This document shows, one piece after another, positions 1-8,289 of a stretch of DNA of 45,970 bases. The position numbers and the translations under genes are program-made. Source of the stretch: Thalassiosira profunda (lineage: Eukaryota > Bacillariophyta > Thalassiosirophyceae > Thalassiosirales > Thalassiosiraceae); contig JALLAP010000011.1 of assembly GCA_036939355.1 (NCBI GenBank), positions 1 to 45,970 of the forward strand, given 5' to 3'. Each line of letters opens with the position of its first letter. Positions within the stretch are counted from its first letter, which is position 1. Below the pieces are notes generated by a model. The model saw only the letters and a list, made by a program, of their open reading frames with translations. It was not told the DNA's origin and made no database searches.

Positions 1-410
1 AGTGGGCCTTTGATATCTGACAAATAATAGGACAAAATAGTTTTACACTGGTACCCCGCTATTTGATTCACCAGACAACGTTTTTACATGCGTAGGAATT
101 CAGTACATTATTTTCCCTAACTTTGCACCCTGGACACCCACGTACCTACGTTACCCCTGTGGATAAGATTCCATTTCTGTTGCCCTTTGCAATAAAGTTA
201 CTCTTTCTTCCTTGGGTAAAAAACAAGCCATATCTGCCCGTCAACAACGTTGACCCTAGTGACACTAGACATGCCGACCCAAATTATGGTGTGAAAATCA
301 TGTGCGTACCTACTCAACGACACTTTTTGCAAGTGAAACAACTGTCTTCGGAACCAGTCTCTGCTCCAGCTCCCCCACACAACCTCCCCCACAACTGAAC
401 CGCGTGAACC
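1..410. other. Upstream intergenic region
   Basis: No convincing coding region is visible; short open frames on both strands here overlap the MORN gene or lack protein character. The stretch is AT-richer than the neighbouring genes and holds several TACG/TACC-type motifs (around 90-96 and 141-151) of the kind seen upstream of other genes in the window. It probably includes the promoter and 5' UTR of the MORN-RING gene starting at 411. Confidence 0.4.
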
Positions 411-1787
411 ATGAACTTGAGATCGGGCCACAAAACGATCCGCGACGGCGGAGAGGGCCCTGCAGTAGAGCAGGGGGACGACACGACGACGCCCGCCCAA
501 TCCAAACACAAGTACGATGATGGTTCCGTGTACGAGGGAGGATGGAAAGGTGGCGTCCGCCACGGACGGGGGAAGCTGACAACGGCTTGTGGATCCGTGT
601 ACGAGGGAGTATGGAAAAGTGGCGCGCTCCACGGACAAGGGACGCTGACAAAGGCGTCTGGGTGGATTTTCGAAGGGATGTGGGTGGACGATAAACTTGT
701 GCAGGGGACGAGGAAATCTCCCGATGGTGAAAGCTATGAGGGAGAATTCAACAAAGCTGGTCTACCACATGGCAAGGGCACAGAAATTTGCGCAGATGGA
801 AGTGTTTATGATGGGGAGTGGAAGGAAGACGATAGGCATGGCAAAGGCAACTATACTCATTTCAACGGCGCAACCTATGAGGGAGAGTGGAAGTTGGGCT
901 TGATACACGGCAAAGGTACATACAAATGGATTTGTGGGAGAGTTTATGAGGGAGAATGGAAGGAAGGCAAGCGGCACGGCAAGGGAACGTTCACATACTG
1001 TGATGGGGAGGTTTATGAGGGCGACTGGAAGAATGACAACAGGCATGGCAAGGGGCGGCACATGTACGTTGGAGGGCACATTTACGAGGGCGACTACAGA
1101 GATGGTCAGCTTCATGGAACGGGCGTTTTGAAGCACGCAGATGGATGGTCGTACGCAGGAGAATATCAGAATGGCTTCATGCATGGTCGAGGGACACACA
1201 CAAATGCAAAGGGAAGTGTTTACGAGGGAGAGTACAGGGACGACAAGAAGCACGGCTACGGCACATTCAAAACTGGTGGCATTGAGTTCAAGCGGAGATA
1301 TAAGGACGGTAAGCTCGTGTCGAGCAAGCGAGTGGCCACTCTCATCAGCGGCTCTCTCGTCGACGGCCCTCCATCCCAGCGTCCTCGCATCGATCGAGAT
1401 GTCGAACAGATGTTTCTACTCACCGAGGAGGACACCCAATGTGAGATTTGTCTCGAAGAGTTTGCGTCCGACCGGAATGCCGAGGACGAAAGCATCCGGA
1501 AGCGCCTACCTGTCCTGTCAAAAACGTGCGACCACTTCTTCTGCCACGGGTGCATTCTGAAGCAACAGCAGAGCCTTGCAAACAAGAAAAAGAACGGACC
1601 TCCGCCGCAGTGGATCAAATGCATGAAGTGCCGGAAGGAAAATGCATTCTGTCCCGGCGAGCCTTGGTACGATCGGCGGCTGATCAATATGCTCAACGAA
1701 TGCATTCCGGTGCGGGGTCTGTGGTCCACCAATGCAATGGAACGCGATGCGACGAAGGCCGGGTCTCTTGCTGACGTACAGAAATGA
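411..1787 (+). CDS. MORN-repeat protein with C-terminal RING finger
   Basis: The frame encodes 458 residues without an intron. From about residue 33 to 305 it is built of roughly 11-12 MORN repeats of the form [V/T/S]YEGEW...HGKG, which fold into a beta-hairpin strip and commonly bind membranes or serve as a scaffold. Around residues 344-405 there is a RING-type zinc finger: a CxxC pair (CEIC), a C-D-H-F-F-C-H-G-C core and a second CxxC pair (CMKC), with a longer than usual spacing between the first and second pairs. RING fingers usually recruit E2 ubiquitin-conjugating enzymes, so an E3 ligase placed on a MORN scaffold is a reasonable inference; the substrate is unknown. The start follows the last upstream stop and sits in a good context (acc before ATG). 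The last MORN unit, before the RING, is degenerate. Confidence 0.88.
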   Translation: MNLRSGHKTIRDGGEGPAVEQGDDTTTPAQSKHKYDDGSVYEGGWKGGVRHGRGKLTTACGSVYEGVWKSGALHGQGTLTKASGWIFEGMWVDDKLVQGTRKSPDGESYEGEFNKAGLPHGKGTEICADGSVYDGEWKEDDRHGKGNYTHFNGATYEGEWKLGLIHGKGTYKWICGRVYEGEWKEGKRHGKGTFTYCDGEVYEGDWKNDNRHGKGRHMYVGGHIYEGDYRDGQLHGTGVLKHADGWSYAGEYQNGFMHGRGTHTNAKGSVYEGEYRDDKKHGYGTFKTGGIEFKRRYKDGKLVSSKRVATLISGSLVDGPPSQRPRIDRDVEQMFLLTEEDTQCEICLEEFASDRNAEDESIRKRLPVLSKTCDHFFCHGCILKQQQSLANKKKNGPPPQWIKCMKCRKENAFCPGEPWYDRRLINMLNECIPVRGLWSTNAMERDATKAGSLADVQK

Positions 1788-1883
1788 AAGTGGTAATAAC
1801 GAAAAGAGCTTTCAATACATGATGCAACTGAAACATCTAGCAACATTATGTACATTCTAGCTCCTCTCCAAATTGCAACTCTC

Positions 1884-2549
1884 TTAGCAGCTGAGGCACT
1901 TCCGCCGCAAGAGCCGGCGCCCCAGCCGCGCCTCCATCGACCGCGCCTGCTTCAGATTCGGCGATCTTGACGTAGTAGATATAGACTGCGAGACCTGCGC
2001 AAACAATTCCTCGGCCGACGGCGGCTGCAGCCGCTTCCGCGTCAGCGAGCATTGGTCATAACTAGGCTCTTGGGCACAAGCGGACCGGAAGTGCACCCGC
2101 GTCGACGACGCCGACGGGGCGTCCTCCACCAGCGCGAACTCGGCATTCATTCGCTCGGCCTTGGGGACGTATCGCCGAGAGTCGCGACTGTAGCGGCTGT
2201 TGGTGCGGTCGGCGAACGACGGGAAGTGGGAGGCGCTCGATAAGGAGCTCAGGCATGACACCATGCCGCTTGTTCGACAGGCGGCGGTGAGATGGCGGAT
2301 CCGTCGCAGGGAGCCGTTGGAGGTGCCCGAGGCGGAGGGCGATCGCGAGTCTGTGGTGGACGGGACGGCGATGTGATCCGGACGGCACTTGGGGCGGCCG
2401 AGGAGTGCTCGGCCCGCGGAGGCGGCCGCGTGTGCGCTGCCGAAGCTACTGCCGAAGCCGCTGCTCCGCGCGCTGTTCCGGAGGCCGGGGCGGCTGCACG
2501 GGCGGTCGTTGTCGAGCATCATGGGGGCGTTCATCATCGTGCACTCCAT
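1884..2549 (-). CDS. Hypothetical basic Ser/Arg-rich protein (doubtful)
   Basis: An uninterrupted minus-strand frame of about 221 residues runs tail-to-tail with the MORN-RING gene. It is rich in Ser, Arg and Ala with no recognised domain. The stretch from about residue 120 to 195, containing KAERMNAEFALVEDAP, reads most like real protein. The C-terminal 35 residues are less convincing: another minus frame over 1846-2052 (containing VYIYYVKIAESEAG) also looks protein-like, so a missed splice or frameshift near 1960-2010 is possible. The ATG at 2549 is chosen because codons further upstream in frame lack an ATG. It could be a spurious frame. Confidence 0.4.
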   Translation of the reverse strand: MECTMMNAPMMLDNDRPCSRPGLRNSARSSGFGSSFGSAHAAASAGRALLGRPKCRPDHIAVPSTTDSRSPSASGTSNGSLRRIRHLTAACRTSGMVSCLSSLSSASHFPSFADRTNSRYSRDSRRYVPKAERMNAEFALVEDAPSASSTRVHFRSACAQEPSYDQCSLTRKRLQPPSAEELFAQVSQSISTTSRSPNLKQARSMEARLGRRLLRRKCLSC

Positions 2550-2623
2550 CCGGGTCGGCCGGGTGTGTGTGCTCGCTGCTGCTTGCAAAATTGTGAGCAC
2601 TTCTTGTGATTTTTTGTCTCCAA

Positions 2624-2646
2624 ACCAACTTGAAGTTCAAGTTGGT
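2624..2646. repeat. Near-perfect 23-bp palindrome
   Basis: Two 11-bp arms (2624-2634 and 2636-2646) are perfect inverted copies separated by a single G. It lies about 75 bp upstream of the start assigned to the minus gene at 1884-2549. It could be a dimeric protein-binding site or a cruciform-forming repeat; the sequence alone does not decide. Confidence 0.7.
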
Positions 2647-2979
2647 ATGATGCGTACGTGTAGGGGAATAATTCGTATTCATTCACGTGTCGTCGAGACA
2701 CTGACGACAATTAGGCCTACGACACGTCTGTGAGTTGTGACATGCATCTTCTTTTTCGCGATTCCTCGCATTCCAAGTAGCTTTATGTATTTACTTTTTC
2801 CCACTCTGGGTGCCTTTGATCCGGCTAAACTACCACTGTCTCTTGCATTTTTCCAGAGACAGCAGTGGTCGGATTAAATTTAGGGCCATACGCCAATCTT
2901 TGAAGCCCCGTTAGGGGTACCCCTTTTCTTTTTGGAAGAGTCGGTTGCTAGTGACGGGTGGGTTATGGATTTTGTAGGT

Positions 2980-3023
2980 ATTCACCCAAATATACTTTTT
3001 ATGCGCGTATATTTTGGGTGTAT
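2980..3023. repeat. Stem-loop upstream of the p24 gene
   Basis: The arms CACCCAAATATAC and GTATATTTTGGGTG are inverted copies of 13-14 bp with one bulged base, separated by about 10 nt. It sits about 150 bp before the p24 start codon, so it lies in the promoter or 5' UTR. A second imperfect inverted repeat (2819-2874, arms around ACCACTG and TCTCT) lies just upstream. Confidence 0.6.
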
Positions 3024-3169
3024 AAGGTCGTGGGTTCAGCGCCGAGCGCACACAACTCTTTTTTGCAGCAACTGCCCCGAAGTCCTCCGCGCCCGCGCCG
3101 CGCCCTCGCCCTCGCCTCGCCCTCGCCCTCCGCCCCCACCGCCTCGCGGCCGCCCCTCGCGCCCCTACC

Positions 3170-4501
3170 ATGGCGCCGTCCCTCCTAAACGTGGCGCTGC
3201 CGCCGCTGCTCGCGCTCTTTGCAGCAAAATCGGCCTCGGCGGCCTTCTACCTCCCTCTCGCGTACACCATCCCTCCCGGCACCCCCGAGTGCCTCTACGA
3301 GCGCATCACCAAGCGCGGCGAGCACCTGACCGCGTCGTTATTCGTCCTCTCCGGAGAGGAATTGCGCTCGGCGGCCGTGCTGGAGGGACCGGTGGCCCCG
3401 GTGGATTTGGACCTCAACGGCGTCAAGGCAAAGGAGAGCGGGGGGCGGCAGCTGCAATCGTACCTCACGCGCTACGGCAAGGAGGGGCCGCGAATGTTCG
3501 TCAAGGGCAAATTTGGGGACAGCATGATGAACGTGAAACCCGTGCGGATCGCGGAGTGGGTGGATTTCGAGGACGAGGAGGAAGATTACTTCGACGACTA
3601 CGCCATGACCGATCGGGAGCGGGAGGCGTTCAATCGGGAGCACGATTTGGAGCACCAGCGCCCGCCCAAGCCGGAGCGTCCGCCCCCGAAGAAGGAAGAG
3701 CGGGGGAGGAAAGAGGAGCGCGGGAGGAGAAGGGATGCCGTGGAGGAGGCAGATCAAATTTACGACGATGACTACATCCGTATGCGTGAGGAGGTGCGGC
3801 GGGAGGAAATTGAGCGGGAGGCCATGGTAGACGACGACTTTGTGAAGTTGCAGCTGGCCAACAAACGGAAGGGAAAGGACCCGGCGGGGGATGCACCAGC
3901 AAGGAGGACGATTCACGACGGAAAGGAGGATACACACAGGAGACTGACGGAGGTACACGAGGATGAAAACCACCGTAGACTGCAGGGACGGGACGAGCAC
4001 GTGAAGCTGTTGGCGGGAGAGCCCTACCAAAAGACCATCCAGGTGGAATCTCCGGGATGGTACCGCTTCTGCGTCCACCCCACAAAGTACGAAATCGAGG
4101 CCGAGCTGGAGCTCCGGAAATCTTCTGTCTTTGGGGATGTCGATCCCCGCACCGGCCACGTCCCCAGCTTGGACGAGGTCGACTTGCACTCGGAGATACA
4201 CCAACTCTTCGAAGACGAGACGGACGAAAGAATCCTCGCCGAGGAGGGGGCGATCAAGGACGAGGACCTCGCAACGACGCGGGAGCAACTGCGGATATTG
4301 GAGCGGGTGTACGCGGACATTACGGCCAAGCAGATGGAGGAACGGCGGGTGTGGAACTGGAGGACTGTCAAAAATCAGCACCTGTACAGCCACTTGGTGC
4401 TGGGAAATTTGGTCGAGACGGTGTTTTACATGGCCATCACCGGGTGGCAGGTGTACACCATTCGGAAATGGTTCGGTGGAGGCCCAGCGCTTGGTAGATA
4501 G
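3170..4501 (+). CDS. p24/EMP24 family cargo receptor (GOLD domain) with large acidic insert
   Basis: The product is 443 residues, against about 200-230 for usual p24 proteins. Residues 1-25 form a signal peptide. A GOLD-like strand set follows (FYLPLAY..., ECLYERITKRGEHLTASLFVL, about residues 26-90) and resumes at about 284-320 (ESPGWYRFCVHP). Between them, roughly residues 130-283 are a highly charged, Glu/Asp/Arg-rich insert. The C-terminal part is canonical: a helical region (about 335-395), then a membrane span with the conserved Glu and Gln positions of p24 proteins (GNLVETVFYM...WQVYTIRKWF, about 408-435) and a short cytosolic tail lacking a KKxx ending. p24 proteins cycle between ER and Golgi in COPI/COPII vesicles and help sort cargo such as GPI-anchored proteins. 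The start has a strong context (accATGg). Confidence 0.85.
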   Translation: MAPSLLNVALPPLLALFAAKSASAAFYLPLAYTIPPGTPECLYERITKRGEHLTASLFVLSGEELRSAAVLEGPVAPVDLDLNGVKAKESGGRQLQSYLTRYGKEGPRMFVKGKFGDSMMNVKPVRIAEWVDFEDEEEDYFDDYAMTDREREAFNREHDLEHQRPPKPERPPPKKEERGRKEERGRRRDAVEEADQIYDDDYIRMREEVRREEIEREAMVDDDFVKLQLANKRKGKDPAGDAPARRTIHDGKEDTHRRLTEVHEDENHRRLQGRDEHVKLLAGEPYQKTIQVESPGWYRFCVHPTKYEIEAELELRKSSVFGDVDPRTGHVPSLDEVDLHSEIHQLFEDETDERILAEEGAIKDEDLATTREQLRILERVYADITAKQMEERRVWNWRTVKNQHLYSHLVLGNLVETVFYMAITGWQVYTIRKWFGGGPALGR

Positions 4502-4863
4502 GTTTCGGGCATTATGTGATGTGAAGGATGTGCTATTCGGTTTGTGTGGCTTCTCATAGGGAGTAGTTCTCGCTCAGCAACTAATGCTGGAGAGACTAAT
4601 AGAGCTCACTGCATAATTCAACACAGCAAAATCACCTCATAGATTGATCAAAACGAAGCAGCCCGCTTCTAGAGGTAGATAGCACTACTCCGTTAAGATC
4701 TACTCATAAACATGAATATGAAGCAGCAGCCACGGGCTGCTGCTGGTTTCAGTTTGGCCATCACAACTCGTCTCCTCGCCTTTACTGAGATGAATTGCCC
4801 TTAGAGGCGCATTTCGGATAAGCAGGTATGAATTGAGAATCAGGACAGATTCTGCCTTGTCAC
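4502..4863. other. Intergenic region between convergent genes
   Basis: This 362-bp gap lies between the stop of the p24 gene and the stop of the minus-strand MORN gene. It probably carries both 3' UTRs and polyadenylation signals. Apart from the perfect hairpin at 4722-4744, nothing recognisable is present. Confidence 0.5.
4722..4744. repeat. Perfect 9-bp hairpin between convergent genes
   Basis: The arms AGCAGCAGC (4722-4730) and GCTGCTGCT (4736-4744) are perfect complements with a five-base loop. Lying between two converging 3' ends, it could fold in either transcript. A role in 3' end formation is only inference. Confidence 0.6.
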
Positions 4864-5367
4864 TCAAAATTCGCCCTGGTACGTATCGCCACTAGCCCAC
4901 TTCATCTTCCCCTCTCCCTGACGGGTACCGTCCTTCCAATCGCCTTCGTACACTCCCCCGCTCGCGTACTTCATCGTGCCCTTGCCTGACTGCTTCCCCT
5001 CCGCCCAGCTGCCCTCGTAGACGTTCCCGGACGCCCACGTCATGGTGCCAGACCCGTGGCGCTTGCCATCCAAGAACTCCCCCTCGTAGACGTTGCCGTT
5101 CTTCCACTTGAACGTGCCCTTGCCATTTTCCTTGCCCTCGACGAACTCGCCCTCGTACACGTCGCCGGAGGCCCAGGTGATGGTCCCGGTGCCGTGCCGG
5201 GCGTCGTCCATCCACTCCCCGTCGTAGACCGATCCGGAGGTGTACTTGTAGACGCCCTTGCCCTGCTTCTTGCCGTCCCGGAGCTCGCCCTCGTAGACGT
5301 CGCCGTTGACGTAGTTGATGGTCCCGGCCTTGTTGGCCGCGTCGGACTTCGTGCCCAAAAATCCCAT
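4864..5367 (-). CDS. Short MORN-repeat protein
   Basis: The likely product is 167 residues starting MGFLGTKSDAANKAG and then made almost entirely of seven MORN repeats (VYEGEL, VYDGEW, VYEGEF, VYEGEF, VYEGSW, VYEGDW, TYQGEF). The stop codon falls directly after the TYQGEF core, so the last repeat is incomplete. The frame is open upstream to an ATG at 5553, which would add 62 residues rich in Ser, Thr and His with no MORN character; the internal ATG at 5367 is preferred because the conserved part begins there. MORN strips usually bind phospholipids or act as scaffolds. A MITE lies immediately upstream of the longer start, so transcription initiation may have been affected by the insertion. Confidence 0.8.
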   Translation of the reverse strand: MGFLGTKSDAANKAGTINYVNGDVYEGELRDGKKQGKGVYKYTSGSVYDGEWMDDARHGTGTITWASGDVYEGEFVEGKENGKGTFKWKNGNVYEGEFLDGKRHGSGTMTWASGNVYEGSWAEGKQSGKGTMKYASGGVYEGDWKDGTRQGEGKMKWASGDTYQGEF

Positions 5368-5578
5368 GCTGAGTTGCAATTTGGCGGAAGTAGATGAAGT
5401 GACGGAGAGAGTCGCGTCGGAGAGCGCGCTGAAAGGCATCAACCAAGACAGAAGGAGTGCAGAGGAGTTGTGTGTCGACGGCGGCGTGTGTGATTGAGAA
5501 TGAGCCGCCCAGAAGCGATGCTGCACCGTTCGGATTGCAGTTGCGTTGAGCATAGTGATAGAAGAGAGGGCTCAACAA

Positions 5579-5849
5579 TAGGCTGGGGCGCATAGGGGGC
5601 GCGGGTGCGTGCCCCCGGAATTGGGGGGCCAGCCAGAGGCTGATTTGGGCCGAAATCGGGCCATTTTGGCCCATTTGGGTCCCAAACGGGCCATGGAGTC
5701 CCAATTGTGCCGAATGGGCTAGGGTTAACCCTTTGAGCTAGTATGTATCCTACGAGTTCCTACGTAGACGCCCCCGCTTTTTCGGGGGGCAAAAATGGGT
5801 GCAGAGCCCCCGTAATAGCCGACGCCCGCCCCCTATGCGCCCCAGCCTA
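5579..5849. mobile_element. hAT-like MITE 1 (271 bp) with TIRs and 8-bp TSD
   Basis: The two ends are perfect 23-bp terminal inverted repeats (5579-5601 and 5827-5849) beginning TAGGCTGGGGCGCATA. The element is flanked on both sides by the same 8-bp sequence CTCAACAA (5571-5578 and 5850-5857), a target-site duplication. Eight-base duplications and ends beginning TAGG/CAGG are typical of the hAT superfamily. There is no coding capacity, so this is a non-autonomous miniature element. The interior holds GGGCCA-type repeats, a GGGTTAACCC palindrome and a CCCCCG/CGGGGG hairpin. It lies in the shared promoter region of the minus MORN gene and the plus acyltransferase gene. Confidence 0.88.
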
Positions 5850-6108
5850 CTCAACAAAACTGCCTGCCGAGCCCGAGAGGCCGAGCCCCTCAAGTCCTTG
5901 ACAATTGGGATTCAATTGATTTCCTTCGTTGATGGCACAAAGATACGATCCCGATTACGGAGTGCTTGTGTCACCCTCCATCTTTGTCCCTTGCTTGGTG
6001 CATCTTCACCCTTCACTTCGCTTCCGCCCTGCCAACCGACCGGCGAGGCAGAGGTGGGCAATGAGGGGCTATCGATTGCATGTTTGTGCGATGCGTCGTT
6101 AGAATGGT

Positions 6109-7813
6109 ATGAGGTGGAAGATGGAACAATCTTTGCCCATCACCGCCTCGCCGTCCACCAAGCTCCACCGACACGCGCCGCGGCTGGAGCACCTTGATGG
6201 CCTCCGCGGCCTCCTGTGCCTGATCGTAGTGCATCATCACTTCCTCTGCGGCTTCGCACCGTGCCGGGTGTTTGGTCCGAGCGCCGAATGGATTGTAGAT
6301 CCTTCCATTTGCATCAGTGAAGGTGCGAAGGGTGGCGTTGCCGCGCAGATATTGCAACTGGCGACGGCGCCGCTGGCCGCCGGATCGTTCTCCGTGGCGA
6401 CCTTCTTCGTCATGTCGGGCTGCGCGCTGTCGCTCAATCTGATCCGGGATCAGAGCGGCACCAACGACAAGTGGAGGTTGGCGGTGGTGAAACGCTTCTT
6501 TCGTCTGGCTCTGCCGTGCAGCGCGGCGATGGTCTTTGCGTATATGTTGGGAGGATTGGATTTGCATGAACGGGCTGCGGAGCATACGCCATACGCGATC
6601 CAATTGGCTCCGGCTGTACCATGCGAAGCGTCCGACAAAGAATCCGTTGGTCGCTCTTGTACTGCAAAGTCTGGGAGGCATTTGGCACGGATCGTCTTCC
6701 CTCAACAATGCGATTTGGACGATGCGCATTGAGCTCTTCGGTTCCTACTTGGTATTTCTTTTGGTGGCTCTGATAAAGGACATTCGATCGCCGAGACGTC
6801 GCACACAACTCCTGGCAGGTGTAGCAGCGCTCTTGCTCCTGCCGAGTCCCTCGGTCAGCAACTCGCTCCAAATCAGTCTCGAGGTTGAGCTCGTTGCGGA
6901 CCCTACAATCAACGGAACAGTCGTTCTCAGTCCCTCAAAGCATTCTCGCTGGCTCGCAAAGTTGCAAGAGCAGGGGAGACTGAACAATATGACGTTTGTC
7001 ACAACAAAGATCAGGACTTGGTCGTTGATTGGTGAAAGAGAAAATGTTGGCATCGTGGCTCCTCGAAATGCATCTGTGGCAAAACCGAATGGCAATCTGC
7101 ATACACGCAACATATTCGCAGGGAAGAACATTCCTCCGCAACTGCTCGATCCGGACGAGGTCTTGGTCACGTCCCAACAGATCGTCCAGAACACAAAGTG
7201 GTCTTCCTCCAAACCCTTCGTTTGGTATGTGTGCTTTGTGGCGGGCGTGTGGATCGCCGATTGTGTGGCCAATGGCCAACATCGAGATGCGATTGTACTG
7301 AGTCGGAGTGCATCCATCAGTCTCTATGTCATTGCATATGCATGCTCAAGCTACCCGTTCAAGCATGGAGCGTTTCTGTTGGACGGGAACTTCCTCTGGC
7401 GGGCAATGAGCAAACTGTCTCGAGTGACCAGCGTGGATGCGTTCATGCTCTATTACATTTTGGGTGCATCAATTTTGGTATGGCTTTTGGTGGTATGCGA
7501 ACCAAAAGGAGCGAGGAGAATACTCGCTTCCAAACCGCTTCGGTACCTGGGGCAGATATCCTTCTCGCTCTACTTGACGCACATCCCAATGCTCTACACG
7601 TTGACCAGTGCTCTGTACATCGGAGTTGTGGACAGCAGATGGTTTGGACAACTTCAATTGGCGAACGCCGTTGTCTTCATCCTGACGTTGCCTTGTCTCA
7701 TTGGGACTGCGGCTGCGTTTGAGCGGTATGTGTATCGGCCAAGCATTAGGTTGAGTGGAAAGATCGGCCGGTGGTTGCTGGACATGCGCGCTGCAAAGCG
7801 CGATGATGCATAG
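6109..7813 (+). pseudogene. Acyltransferase-3 family membrane protein, reading frame broken near 6583-6596
   Basis: Two overlapping frames together encode one acyltransferase-3 (OafA/NolL-type) protein of about 565 residues. The first frame (6109 to about 6590) carries the family's N-terminal motif LDGLRGLLCLIVVHHHF and the RFFRLALP region. The second (about 6590-7813) carries the WTMRIELFGSYLVF motif, several membrane spans and the late motif ISFSLYLTHIPML. Such proteins move acyl groups across or onto membrane or extracellular acceptors. The frame changes by one base exactly where CATACGC is tandemly duplicated (6583-6589, 6590-6596); removing one copy joins the two halves smoothly. A 43-nt GT-AG intron (6540-6582) would also restore the frame but is shorter than other introns here. 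It is therefore either a real 7-bp insertion allele, an assembly error or a very short intron. Confidence 0.75.
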
Positions 7814-7855
7814 ACAAGGAGGAGAAGGAGTGCTTTGTTGGTGTGCTGAGTAGAC

Positions 7856-8083
7856 ATGAATACCGTGTCAACCAGTGGAAAGGCCACGGCTTCGATGTGG
7901 CTTGGCATTGTCGGCATCTTCATCTTCGGCATCGCGATCGTTTTGGGAGTCTCGGCGAAGAAAGAGATTGCGGCCAAGCCCGATGAACGGAGGGAACTTC
8001 TCAGGCCAACACTGGCATTGGCTGTGGAAATTGCGTCCCTGATCATCTGGCTCGTTATTGTTATCATCGCGGTGTCGCAGTAA
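7856..8083 (+). CDS. Small two-TM protein, DUF4190-like
   Basis: The product is 75 residues with two hydrophobic segments: about residues 14-32 (MWLGIVGIFIFGIAIVLG) and 54-73 (IASLIIWLVIVIIAV), separated by a charged loop (SAKKEIAAKPDERREL). The order G-I-hydrophobic, LGV.AKKEI, then a second span is reminiscent of DUF4190-type small membrane proteins, whose function is unknown. It starts only 42 bases after the acyltransferase stop. That is unusually close for separate eukaryotic genes, so it may share a transcript or have a promoter inside the upstream gene. Confidence 0.6.
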   Translation: MNTVSTSGKATASMWLGIVGIFIFGIAIVLGVSAKKEIAAKPDERRELLRPTLALAVEIASLIIWLVIVIIAVSQ

Positions 8084-8289
8084 CTTTTGCCCCTGCATCC
8101 CAAGATTCGTTGTTCGTATCAAGCTCGGCCACCCAGTTGTTGGCCGGAGAGATAGCAGTTCTCTCTCGTCCAGTGTAGTGTCGTAAACAAACTTGTTGCC
8201 GCATCCATCCACCACCCGACCTTTCCCCCTTCTTTTGGAGCTTTGCCAAGAAATGCTTTTGCTTTGCAATTCCTCGTTTGTTGTTGCAT

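Larger units (their letters stand above)
2550..3169. other. Divergent intergenic region rich in inverted repeats
   Basis: This gap separates the minus gene at 1884-2549 from the p24 gene at 3170. It contains five separate inverted repeats: 2624-2646, 2685-2727, 2819-2874, 2914-2923 and 2980-3023. It ends in a C-rich stretch (about 3080-3160) that is probably the 5' UTR of the p24 gene. No RNA gene could be recognised. Confidence 0.5.

Noticed and set aside
3025..3050. tRNA-like B box (GGTTCAGCGCC)
   Set aside because: No matching A box, anticodon arm or acceptor pairing could be found around it.
2932..3771. Plus frame of 279 codons overlapping the p24 start
   Set aside because: It is out of frame with the p24 domain motifs and consists of Arg/Pro/Gly-rich shadow translation.
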